Of a stretch of 64,000 nt of DNA, positions 12,701 through 22,040 are shown piece after piece (the first letter of the stretch is position 1; each line of letters begins with the position of its first letter). The translations under genes were made by a program, and so were the position numbers. The notes under the pieces were generated by a model that saw only the letters and a program-made list of their open reading frames with translations, was not told the DNA's origin and did not search any database. The DNA is from Lasioglossum baleicum (taxonomy: Eukaryota > Arthropoda > Insecta > Hymenoptera > Halictidae): assembly GCF_051020765.1 (NCBI RefSeq), contig NC_134932.1, positions 6,820,001 through 6,884,000 of the forward strand, given 5' to 3'.

Positions 12701-15700
12701 TGCCCTTCCAGATCGCGATATCATACCCCGTTCATATCTGATCCGATGAATTACGCTCGTACGTAGTTCGATGCGCTACACGTATGTACTTTTCCTTACC
12801 TTCTTAATCACATAGAGCTTTTGGTTTCGCAGCAACAAGTACATTTTCCTCCAGGCGTCGAAGTATCCGTTCCGCACCCACGCCAGGCTCAACACCTGCG
12901 GACACGGCGCGTTATCTTGCAGCAGATAGTTCTGAAATCGAAGGACCGACAAAAACTAAATTCTCTTCGATCTACGCTCGTACTCACTCTCAACGCGCTT
13001 TCCTCGTCGATCAACATCGCTCCGTTGTTTGCGCCGTTGGTCCCGTCAACCATAGGAAACAGGACCATGTCGGAGGGGAAGAATTGCTGGAACAAACGAA
13101 AATTCACTTGATTTAGGTCTTTAGATTTCCGCGCTACTCAAAGCGGAAAAGGAACCGTGGAATTTACAAGTTCTAAGCTACTCGTTTTCGCGAAGAGCGA
13201 CGCGCTCACGAGGAAGGTTCTTCTTCGGCCCTATTTTTCTGCTAAATCGAACGCGTTCTCTTTTACGAGATACCAGATAGGAGGGAAAGATTCTCAACGA
13301 CTCGAGAGCGATCGTTTGCGAAATAATAGTCGTCTGCCTTACCGACTTTGAAAACGGAGACTGGTTAGAGCGTCCTCTTCTCGGGGACGACAGTCGCTTG
13401 AAACTATTCGTTTGAAAACTGTGAATTCGCGCGAATGAAAATGCTCGTCCCCGAGAGCCAGTTTTCGCAACGGGTAAGGGCAATCACGAAACACCCGATT
13501 ATCACAGGCATTTGCAGGTAGTCTGGATGCTATCCAGGCCCAACTATCGCGATCTTGAACCACAGTGGTCGAAACGGCCGATTTAGGAGTGCAAAAGTGT
13601 AAACGCGTCTAATAATCGATAATTCTATGTTACAGGTATTCTACACACATTAGGTAAGTATAAAGAAGGCTAATAGAGTTCCGTAAGTTTATTGAAATAT
13701 TTGTTTTTCTTAAAATATAGCAGAGGAAGCAACGTATTTCAATTTATAATGCCAGTTTTAATTTACAGTGACGGAAAAGAGAAACTTGTACACAATTCTT
13801 CTATTTTTACAAAAGTATAATTTACAGAAATGAAATAAGAATGGGAAATATTCGTATGGGTGGCTCATAACAATAGAAAATCAATCTCTTTTTGTTTACG
13901 CTCTCTACGACTCGCGAAAATAACTGCCAATCGGCGCTCCAACAACAATGCCACAACACCAGGCATTCTTTGCCCATTATTGCCTAATACGTCTATTAAT
14001 CGTCTATACATATATATGTAATAATACGTCTATTATATGTATATGTACGACCCACGCGTACTCGTCATCGAACTGTACCAAAAAAAAAATAAAATAACTT
14101 TCTAATCTGCATTTTTCTGCAAATAAATTTGATGGAACCGTAAACTACATATTTCATTCCTAATATTCATGAAAAAATTAACGCGAATACGGGCGAGTAT
14201 CGTTAGTATTTCCTACAACAAACTTAAAAAATAAATTCCTTAATACTTCCTCGAGAAACATTATTTAAACATCTCCGAAAAATTGTTTCATTTTTTTTCA
14301 TATCTTCCTAATGCTTCTGAACACGGCTATTATAATTAGAATCAATATTAACGTTCTAAACAATAAATAATACGTGAAAAGGATGTACTTTTCATACTGC
14401 TACTTTCAATCTATTCCACACTTAACAATAATTGATTTGAGAAGTAAAATTGTCGATTTTAGCTTCTACAGACATGCGTGTTGATGTAAGAAACAGTATT
14501 AAATGCCTACTTCATGTTTGGTTTTTTGACTTTTGCACTCCTAAATCGACCGTTCGGACCACTGTGCCACGGTCGATGTATGTTGCGAGCGAGCCAAAGT
14601 ATGCGCGTAGAATATAGGAAATAGAGTGTAGAATGCAGAGTAATCGCGGTCAAGTAACGCTGCGCTGAGCACTCGCAGCACTCTTTAGAGGCTCAGAGAG
14701 CTCTGTTTGCAACAACGTTGGCATCTACGATCTATGATCTATGATTTACGACCCGACGATTAATCCTCGTAGGTAAAGACGCGCGCGCGCAATGGTCGGA
14801 CAATTACCGATCGAGATTGCTGCGGTAAATGCAGCCGCGTCTAGCAGCGAAATGTAGAAGCCTTGTACAGCATAATTGTAATTGTATGTACGCGGAAAAT
14901 ATTGCAACGGTGAACCGGCAATCCTATTTTTTGACATATTGAAAACGGCTTTGCAGAAACGGCAAACGAAGGGGGAACGCGTCGAACCGACGTTGAAGTC
15001 GAAACTGAAACTGAAACCGAAACCGAAACCGAGACCGAAACCGAAACCGAAACCAAACTCGAACTGGAAACCGAAACCGAAACAGACGGCGATAAAGCGT
15101 TTGTAACGTTTCTGCATATTCGTTTACTCACCTTAGGATCCACAAAGAATTCATACTTGAGGTAATCCAATCGGAAGAGAAATTTGCTGCGGAACCGAGA
15201 CGCGAACATTCTCGCGTCTCTGTGCACTGCGACGACGTCCTCGTGATCTTCCAGAGTACGCTCTGTGAAACCGATTCGACACACACAGAATACCAGATAA
15301 CGCCGATTCCACCAACATGATCGATCGTTCAAGAACGTGAACACCCGAGCTCGATATAGCGTCCCTCTCTCTCTCCCTTTTTCCTGTTGGCTAAAGTGAT
15401 CGACTCGTTTCGCAGGATTGCAAGGGTGCGGGATATGCGCCTTCTTATTTCTCGATAATGCAAACGCGGGATTTTTCAGTAGTCAAAAGCGCTAGATAAA
15501 ACGTCAATCTAGGCCGCAACCGGCCCCAAAAGTCCTATTTTTACGTTTACGAGGCGCAATTTGCATAAAGGTCGCTTTATCTTAGCCAGTCCGGGCCAGT
15601 CGGACAGAACCTTACTATGTATCCTGGTTTTGTACCCAGTATTTATATTTCCGTCGGAAAATACTGGATAGAAAACCAGGATAGGCCCAGGATTGGCCCG

Positions 15701-16743
15701 GACTGGCTAAGATAAACTTTATCTAGATAGACCTTTATTCGGCAGCATGTAGCTGTCGCTAGGGATGGGATCAAGTACCTCGCAAACAGGTTCGAACCTT
15801 GATTGATGGAATTCGAACTCTCTATAAGTATGTACTTCGACAAAAAATAGTACTCCCAAGTATACTGGAACCTTGCCAGACAGTTTCGAACCCTTTACAA
15901 GTACTGTGGTAAACGTAAATAATACTTGCAAGTATACTCGAATCTTGGTCGAATAGTTTCGAAACTTTCGAAATTTTTATGAATATCGTTACGTTGTAAA
16001 TGAAATATTATTCTTAAATAGTTACGAATTTAATAAAGAAAATGTTTCAAACCTACTATGCAGTTCTAATTTCCAAGATTCGAGTGCTACTTGTGAAAGT
16101 TTCGATTAATTTCAACATCGAAGTACTTATAAGAATCTTTTCGAAACTTGTAAGTACTCATTCCGAGGTTCGATAACTACTTGTATACAATGAATACTTT
16201 TCATGAAACCCATGAAATGAAACTTGGTTATTGAACTTGACTCGGATTCGTGAGTACATATTGAACTTGATCCCATCCCTAGCTGTCGCAGCTTTATGCT
16301 TCCGAATAATGCAAATTAATTATAGTCAGTGGCGCCCCCAGAGCGGGAACCAGGGAGCCAAGTCCCCCCCAACAAAAAAATGTTCAGCTTCCAAAATGAA
16401 AATCGCGGAATAGCCCTGGGTACCGTTGACAGATATTTTGGCAAAAAAGAAAGGTCATCACGCAAAACCTAGGGCTGGGTTCAAATCGCCCCCCCCCCCC
16501 AGATTACGTCCTGGACATAATAAATAGGACATTTAGGGGCGATTGCGGCCTAGATTGACCTTGTAGCTAGCGCTTTTGACTGCTGAAAAATCGAGAAATG
16601 AGAAGGCGCATCGGCACCCTTGGAATCCTGGATACGAGAGTCTACCCCCTTAACTCCCCGCAGATCCAAGGAATTCGAAAATGTTTCGTGTCGGAAATCG
16701 ACAACCAGATGACAGTTCGGGAACAGATGGGGAAGAAGAGGAA

Positions 16744-16838
<95 letters not shown>

Positions 16839-18834
16839 GGGGAAAAGGAAGGAAAATTGAAGGAACAGGAAGAAGGCGAGAAGAGGCTAGACGACGCGGC
16901 TTCGAGCTCGCGTTTCGCGCGAGCCATCGGGTCGGACGATTGCGAAACGGAATCGTAAGAACCGGATGACAGACGGACTATGCGTGTATCGCGTGCACCG
17001 CGCTACGAGGTTCTCACCGATTCCCAACTCCGGCCACTCTTCGACGATCGACCAAGCGTTTCCGGACACGTTCCTCTTGACTCTGAGCAACCGACACGCG
17101 TCGTCTGCGCGAAGATTCTGCTCGACGAGCAAGGTGTTCCAAGGTTCACCTTCGTCGTCGTTGTGAAAACGCAACTCCACCACCTGAACGAGGAAATCGA
17201 TCGAAACAACCAGATACACCGTTAGTTGGATGCCTTGTTTCCTGTCCGCGATGCGACGAGTCGTAAAAAATCGACTTCGACAAGCGGACCGAACAGATAA
17301 AGGTCGATTTATACTATCGGCACAGACACGGACCATGTCCGTATCGGCACCGTTCCGACACAGACAGTAGTAATTCATACTATACGTTCGTCGAACGGTC
17401 CCAATCGATCAGTCAGGTAAGACGTGCGACGAGAGTAAAATATTTAGTGAAATTGGACCTGGTTTTTTCGCTTCAGCTCCCTCTTCGTTTAAAAGTTCGA
17501 TCACACTGTCCGATCCGTTTATTTCGAATGTTTTACGTAAATCGACGGTTTGTCGCCGAGGCAGGTATACATTATCGTGCCGGTGCCAGTTTTGCCGTTG
17601 TCGGTACTCGATGGTCCGTGCAGTATAGTGTAGACGAAGCTTGAAAACTGTCGTGCCGGTCTGTGCCGTATAGTGTAGATCGACCTTTAAACGGATAGAT
17701 CGATCACGGCTCGCTGCACGCGTAAAATCAAAAAAGAGTAGCTCACTTGATCATCGTCGTAATTATCGCCGCAACGATGTTGGTCAGCACCGTGATCGTC
17801 GGCGTGTCCGTCGCTCGTCGCCGATAGATTCGCCGTGGTAGTCTGGCCAAATTCGAAAACGTCGCTGCCCCTGGATCCGAACCTCTCGTAACTTCCGACT
17901 CGCCTCATGGGCCGACCGGAGAACCAAGGGATCACGACACCGTTCTCCGTGCAAGAGCACACCTTCGGCAACCAATCTGCAACAGGAAAAGAACGCGCAG
18001 TAACACGGCGATCGGTCCATGTGCACCGGAACGAGCTTCGAAACAAACTGATTGCGAGAATCACGTGAACGGAGAATACCCTCGTGAACGCTCGCGATAC
18101 GTGTCCCCGAACGGAGAGGAGCCAACGACGACGACGAAAGATCGACGCGTTCTTCGCACGAAGAGAACACGGTTGGCTCCTTTTTTTACTTTTGACTTTC
18201 TCCTGCTTCCTTTTTCCTTTGTCCCGCGACGTTGCGTCGCGCGCCGTGTAACGCCGCGAGTCGCACAAAGGAATTCGACGAACGCGACGAAAGAAAGTCG
18301 CGGAGATCACCCCAAGGTCCAATTTTCGAACTTACTGCAAATGTTTGAACAACGCCGACGAACCTGAAAGAACCAGGTTGTCGCTGTGCTGGTTCCTCTG
18401 TTGCGCGTCGAATCGCTGCAACTCGCGAGTTCCGCGCAGCTCGCGAGGAACCAATCGCTGTAGACTCTTCGCTCGTCCGTCGTTGTCGCAACGGGTTCGC
18501 GTTCGCGCGTCATCGATGTCGTCGTCAGCGATGCTGCGATTACCGTTGCGGTTGCAGTTGGAATTGCAGTTGTAGTTGCGCTCGCCGTTGTGCTTGTAGT
18601 TGTAGACGCGGTTGTCGTCGTCGTTGCCGTTGCCATCGACGGTGCGATACACGCCGGTATCGTTGAGCTTCTCGAGGCGTCGTCGCTTTCCCTTCGTTCC
18701 TCCATTCGTGTAGGCGGTTTATCTTCTCGGCGATCGCAATATCCGGATGACAGACGATCCGAAATGTTCTTCGCCCGATCTCGAGAATCATCCTCGAACC
18801 TGGTCGCAGTGACGAACGTCAAACTCCCCACCAT
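787..18834 (-). CDS. GRB14: GRB7/10/14-family adaptor protein (RA-PH-BPS-SH2)
   Basis: This is a cytoplasmic adaptor that binds activated insulin/growth-factor receptors. Exons, in transcription order: 18336-18834 (uncertain), 17976-17747, 17183-17018, 15262-15132 (these two encode the RA domain, with VVELRF and LEDHEDVV), 13086-12988, 12931-12800, 4234-4007 and 3854-3750 (the PH domain and its tail, with SRVCWLTAMRL), 2514-2246 (BPS domain, VAMDFTG, then the SH2 start QPWFH), 2138-2045 (SH2, FLVRES with the phosphotyrosine-binding Arg) and 1089-787 (SH2 end, TKFYDLLQLIAFYQLN, stop). Every junction from 17976 onward is in phase and the order matches vertebrate GRB10/14. The domain-bearing exons encode about 585 residues. 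The N-terminal exon is weakly supported: the frame starting at ATG 18834 joins correctly but is Thr-rich, while another open frame over 18336-18652 looks more coding-like. The intron between 4234 and 12931 is over 8 kb long. A GRB10/14 identity rather than GRB7 is a guess. Confidence 0.88.
1170..1990. mobile_element. TA-flanked inverted-repeat DNA transposon (821 bp) in a GRB intron
   Basis: The ends are perfect 22-bp inverted repeats starting CAGTAATCGCGCG (1170-1191 and 1969-1990), and each side is flanked by TA (1168-1169, 1991-1992). Inside is a second, larger inverted repeat: about 1450-1595 pairs with about 1660-1800, around a loop near 1600-1655. No transposase frame is visible, so it is a non-autonomous element. 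The TA flanks point to the Tc1/mariner/pogo superfamily by inference. Confidence 0.75.
3151..3435. repeat. 143-bp tandem duplication
   Basis: Two head-to-tail copies (3151-3293 and 3294-about 3435) both start gatcgc(g/a)ccgtgcaact and share the ctagaaactagaaag segment and the gttagagacacaga end. They differ by point changes and a few small indels. They lie in the GRB intron between the PH-tail exon and the BPS exon. No coding role is evident. Confidence 0.8.
7390..7500. repeat. GA-rich simple repeat
   Basis: An imperfect run of AG dinucleotides with GTGAGTGAGT interruptions. It creates spurious long Ser/Leu-rich frames on the opposite strand. Confidence 0.85.
9463..10412. mobile_element. Transib-like non-autonomous DNA transposon, 950 bp, with 5-bp target duplication
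   Basis: The left end reads CACAGTGGTCTGG and the right end is its reverse complement, CCAGACCACTGTG. A second shared block, GTGGCCAAAA, lies about 30 bp in from each end. The element is flanked by CGTCG on both sides (9458-9462 and 10413-10417). A CACWRTG-type terminus with a 5-bp CGNCG target duplication is the known hallmark of the Transib family, whose transposase is related to RAG1. The interior is AT-rich with no transposase frame, so it is a deletion derivative or MITE-like copy. Confidence 0.82.
13561..14566. mobile_element. Second Transib-like element, about 1.0 kb
   Basis: Inverted termini of about 38 bp: 13561-13598 begins CACAGTGGTCGAAACGG, and the reverse complement of 14529-14566 begins CACAGTGGTCCGAACGG. 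They continue in parallel to GATTTAGGAGTGCAAAAG. The interior is AT-rich inside a GC-rich intron and has no long frame. The flanking 5-mers (TGAAC and CCACG) do not match, so the target duplication has decayed or been lost. The terminal heptamer is shared with the 9463-10412 element but the sub-terminal sequence differs, so it is a different subfamily. Confidence 0.75.
15413..16630. mobile_element. Inverted-repeat element (1.2 kb) with a nested hAT MITE
   Basis: Arms of roughly 110-130 bp (about 15413-15545 and about 16495-16630) are inverted copies. They share caggatt, caagggtgc, gcgccttct, agtcaaaagcgctag and gtcaatctaggccgcaa. A smaller internal palindrome lies at about 15580-15715, built on tcttagccagtccgggcc and its complement. 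The hAT-type MITE at 15760-16281 interrupts it. A short C homopolymer is at about 16490-16500. No transposase frame and no clean target duplication were seen for the outer element. Confidence 0.65.
15760..16281. mobile_element. hAT-type MITE with a perfect 8-bp target duplication
   Basis: The termini are TAGGGATGGGATCAAGT and its reverse complement. The 8-mer GCTGTCGC lies directly outside both ends (15752-15759 and 16282-16289). An 8-bp duplication and YAGGG-type ends are characteristic of hAT elements. The 522-bp interior has no transposase frame. It sits inside the older inverted-repeat element at 15413-16630, so it inserted later. Confidence 0.85.
16747..16837. repeat. (GA)n microsatellite
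   Basis: About 80-90 bp of almost uninterrupted AG dinucleotides within a GRB intron. Confidence 0.95.
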
Positions 18835-19848
18835 GCCGGCAATTCTGAAAGAAACGTGTACCGCTTTCGTTAGCTTCGAACGAACGCGGTATTCTTCAGT
18901 CCTTCCTTTGGTATTCGAATTGCCAGGTGCCGACGCGACGAAACAGAACGGGTTGAGCAACAACCGGTACCCAAGGGACAGAAAGTACGCGCGAGCAAGC
19001 TAGGCCAAGTGGAGGCTTTCTGTATCTTCGGTAAATACTAATCGCGACGTTCGAACTCGAACGAGAGAACGATTCGATCTCGTTGCAAGGTCGTTGCACG
19101 ATCGTTACGCAACGATCGCTCGAACACGCTGGTCACGCATACGCCGCGTTCATTCCGCTCCTCGTTCGTTTTTACGGCGCATCCGATACCCAAGCGCCGG
19201 TACCAAAAACGATCGGAGCATACGAGTCGATCGTTCGAATTTCCGCGGGAACTGTGCCCTCTCGAACCGATGATCCGAGTAAAAAGCGAAATCGAACGGT
19301 AACCGACGCGATCACGTGACACCGTAAGCCGTAAGGCAATCTGTAAACCCGCGGGATCGAACAAATTAGCGCACAGTAGTTCGAACGAGGAAGAAAATCA
19401 ATTTTTTAAATGTTTGGTACATAGATTTTTCATTGCAATTTCATTTACTAGATAGTTGGAGCATTTAAACGAGTAATGATTTTTTAACCGACTTCGAAAA
19501 AGGAGGAGGTTACTCAATTCAATCTGTATGTGCCTTTTTTTTTATTCGCTTTTTTTTCTATGCATGTTCACCGATTACGCCGAGATGGATGGACCAATCG
19601 GAACGAAACCTTTTGCATCTTGTAGAGTATGTTCCCGTGCAAAAAAATTTTACATTTTTTTATTAATTACGATTTTATTTGCGAAAATGTAGGATGATGA
19701 TGCCGTTGTGAACGCCGCTGAATATTAGATATTAGGAATAGTAACGACGCGACGTCGTTACCGTTATCGATTGCTGCGGCTTTCAGATATTTATAAATTA
19801 CGATTTGGAATGAAATTACGATGAAATAAAGAAAATTTTATAAAAGAA

Positions 19849-20230
19849 ATTAAACCGACTTCGAAAAAACGCACTAAAATGTATAAAATAATTTCCATTT
19901 AATTTATGTGAATACACACGAACTTAAATACAATACAATCTTTTCGGAGGCGGCGCAAAAATTAAAAATTTTCCAAATGACAGATGTTGCTGATTATGAT
20001 TTCATTGGAATATGGTGGGCTTGGAAATCAGTAGGTGGGAAGAGAAGATACATTAATATGTGAAAGCATGCAGAAGAATTTAAGGATTTTCGTAATTTCC
20101 AGTGTCGAAAATTTTCAATTTCGCGCCGCCTCCGAAAAGATTGTATTGTAGTTAAGTTCGTGTGTATTCACATAAATTAAATGGAAATTATTTTATACTT
20201 TCTAGTGCGTTTTTTCGAAGTCGGTTTAAT
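19849..20230. mobile_element. Foldback element with long arms (about 125 bp each)
   Basis: The arms 19849-19972 and about 20104-20230 are near-identical inverted copies. Shared blocks include aaaccgacttcgaaaaaacg, gaatacacacgaactta and cttttcggaggcggcgc. The loop is about 130 bp. It has no coding capacity. The terminal accgacttcgaaaaa motif recurs at about 19487 in a related dispersed repeat. Confidence 0.8.
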
Positions 20231-20327
20231 TTTTTTTTAATGAATATTAGTTATTCCTTTGAATAATATGACACGAAAGTTAGGAAACAGGAAAACTGCG
20301 ATTTTGGCTTATCAATTCGTCTACATA

Positions 20328-20773
20328 CAAAGTGAGTCACCTAATGTTATCATCTCAAATATCTTTGTTGTTTTTAAAGATACGTCAAATGTCGGCAGGA
20401 CAAAGTTGAATGGTTCAATGGGGGGCTCACATGATACCAAAAATATTTTTGTTTCTATGTGATTTTATTAGAGATATCAAGATCACCTTCATTTTTTTTA
20501 AATGGAAGCACCCTATTTTAAACACCTACACTGATAATACCTTTCGTTAGGAATTCAGTGACTATAATTATTCATGCACGTATAAACTTTCTAAGTAGCT
20601 CGTAGTCCATATAACAGACACAGAACATTATTATTTTGCATCAACCATTAAAAATTCGCAGTCTACTTGTTAATCGCTCACTAATTTGCGAAGCCCCTTA
20701 TTTGTAGACTTCATACTTAGGCTTCAAAAACAACAAAGATATTTGAGGTGGCAACGTTAGGTGACTCACCCTG
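20328..20773. mobile_element. TA-flanked MITE, ends CAGGGTGAGTCACCTAA-type
   Basis: The left end is caaagtgagtcacctaa and the right end is the complement of cagggtgagtcacctaacg. Both continue into a shared ctcaaatatctttgttg segment. TA dinucleotides flank both ends (20326-20327 and 20774-20775), consistent with a Tc1/mariner-type MITE. Its 446-bp interior has no transposase. Confidence 0.75.
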
Positions 20774-22040
20774 TATAAACAAAGCCACAAGAATCTAAAA
20801 CATTAAAACACGCGAACAATATTACAATTTGATTCGAACACAAATTGAAGAAAGAGGTATTTTGAATAGTAGAATTAAAGTTTAATTTGGCATAACTGTT
20901 TTACGTCAAAAAACGTCAGGATAAAACTTGTTGCAAATTATGCAACACACTTTAAAGTAGATATCCAACCAGGTTTTGGCTACAAACTTCTGCGAACCTG
21001 GCACTGAGACTATTTTTTTCTAACTATGTTCGGTCGCATGAATCCGAACGCTCTTTAAAACAGAATTACTTTTCTAAACTTTTACCAAACGACCTGATAT
21101 TTTGTGATCAATTAGAAGCATTTGTTCACTAAATAACGTGCAATTTGTCCTCGTAAAGAAAATTTAATAACGTGCATTTGTCCCCGTAAACAAAATTTAA
21201 AATATACGTTTAGTAGATCTAATTCATCGAAATCTTGGTATGCACAGCTCCTGATCAGTTCCTGCTCAAAATCCACAGATTCGTACATCTTTCGATGCGT
21301 GTCGTTTTTTTCCACCGTCAATCGATTTCGATAAAATATTCAGCACATGCAGTAGTTATTGGTACTTTTGATTTAAACGACAAATATTAAGAATTCCTGA
21401 CATAGAAAATCATTTTATATTGCTTCTTATTTATATTTCAAAGCAACGTTGTAAGTTTTCATAGCAGAGTTCCAAATACGACTGTTAGCAACGCTGGTAC
21501 ATCCAGTAAGACCGACAAATGACCACAATGCAGTGTGAATAGTGTTTTATTAAAATTTTCGTTACGACTATGTGTACTTTTATTATATTAATAAGTGCGT
21601 ATATGTTTAATTATGAAACAAATTGCCTATTTAACGCTTACCTTTTACGGTGCCAATATTTGTCTTACGATCGATATTCACAGAATATATTTTATAATAA
21701 AAGATTTATGACTCGTAAACCTGTTTGAGTTTGCTGAAAAATCTCTATTAGCTTATAATAATAACAAGTTAAGCTCGCATAAACATTTGAGAAAAGATAA
21801 AAAGATTTTTACTACGATTTTGACTTAGGGTGCCAATTTAGGGTACCCTCTATTTAACTAACATAGATCTACAAAACGCATATTTTGAATTTTCATTACG
21901 CGCCCAAATAAATAAATAAATTTTTTGCCACATAACCGTTGTACCTCTGGCATGCTTTCCTCAAATTTTCAAACAGATTTGTTGGATAGTTCGGTTTTCA
22001 TAGATTTTTTCCCGCTTTTTGGCCAAATGGGACCACTGTG

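Larger units (their letters stand above)
4235..12799 (-). other. Large GC-rich intron of the GRB-type gene
   Basis: This 8.6-kb intron splits the PH domain. It is GC/CpG-rich with many long but low-complexity open frames on both strands, for example the GAC/GTC-rich stretch at 7100-7290 and GA-rich DNA at 7395-7500. None resembles a known protein or continues across splice sites. It also holds an AT-rich transposon island at 9463-10412. An alternative promoter is possible but I see no decisive signal. Confidence 0.6.
19372..22040. mobile_element. AT-rich transposon-derived block bounded by CACAGT...CCACTGTG
   Basis: An abrupt AT-rich island of about 2.7 kb in GC-rich surroundings. Its right end is ACCACTGTG preceded by ttggccaaa, matching the right-end pattern of the 9463-10412 element. 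Its left end CACAGTAGTTCGAACG resembles the CACAGTGGTCCGAACG end at 14566. The flanks TAGCG and CAGTG agree only at 3 of 5 positions. It contains a dispersed repeat that starts accgacttcgaaaaaggagg at about 19487, a foldback element at 19849-20230 and a MITE at 20328-20773. Reading the whole block as one Transib-like insertion is tentative. Confidence 0.45.
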
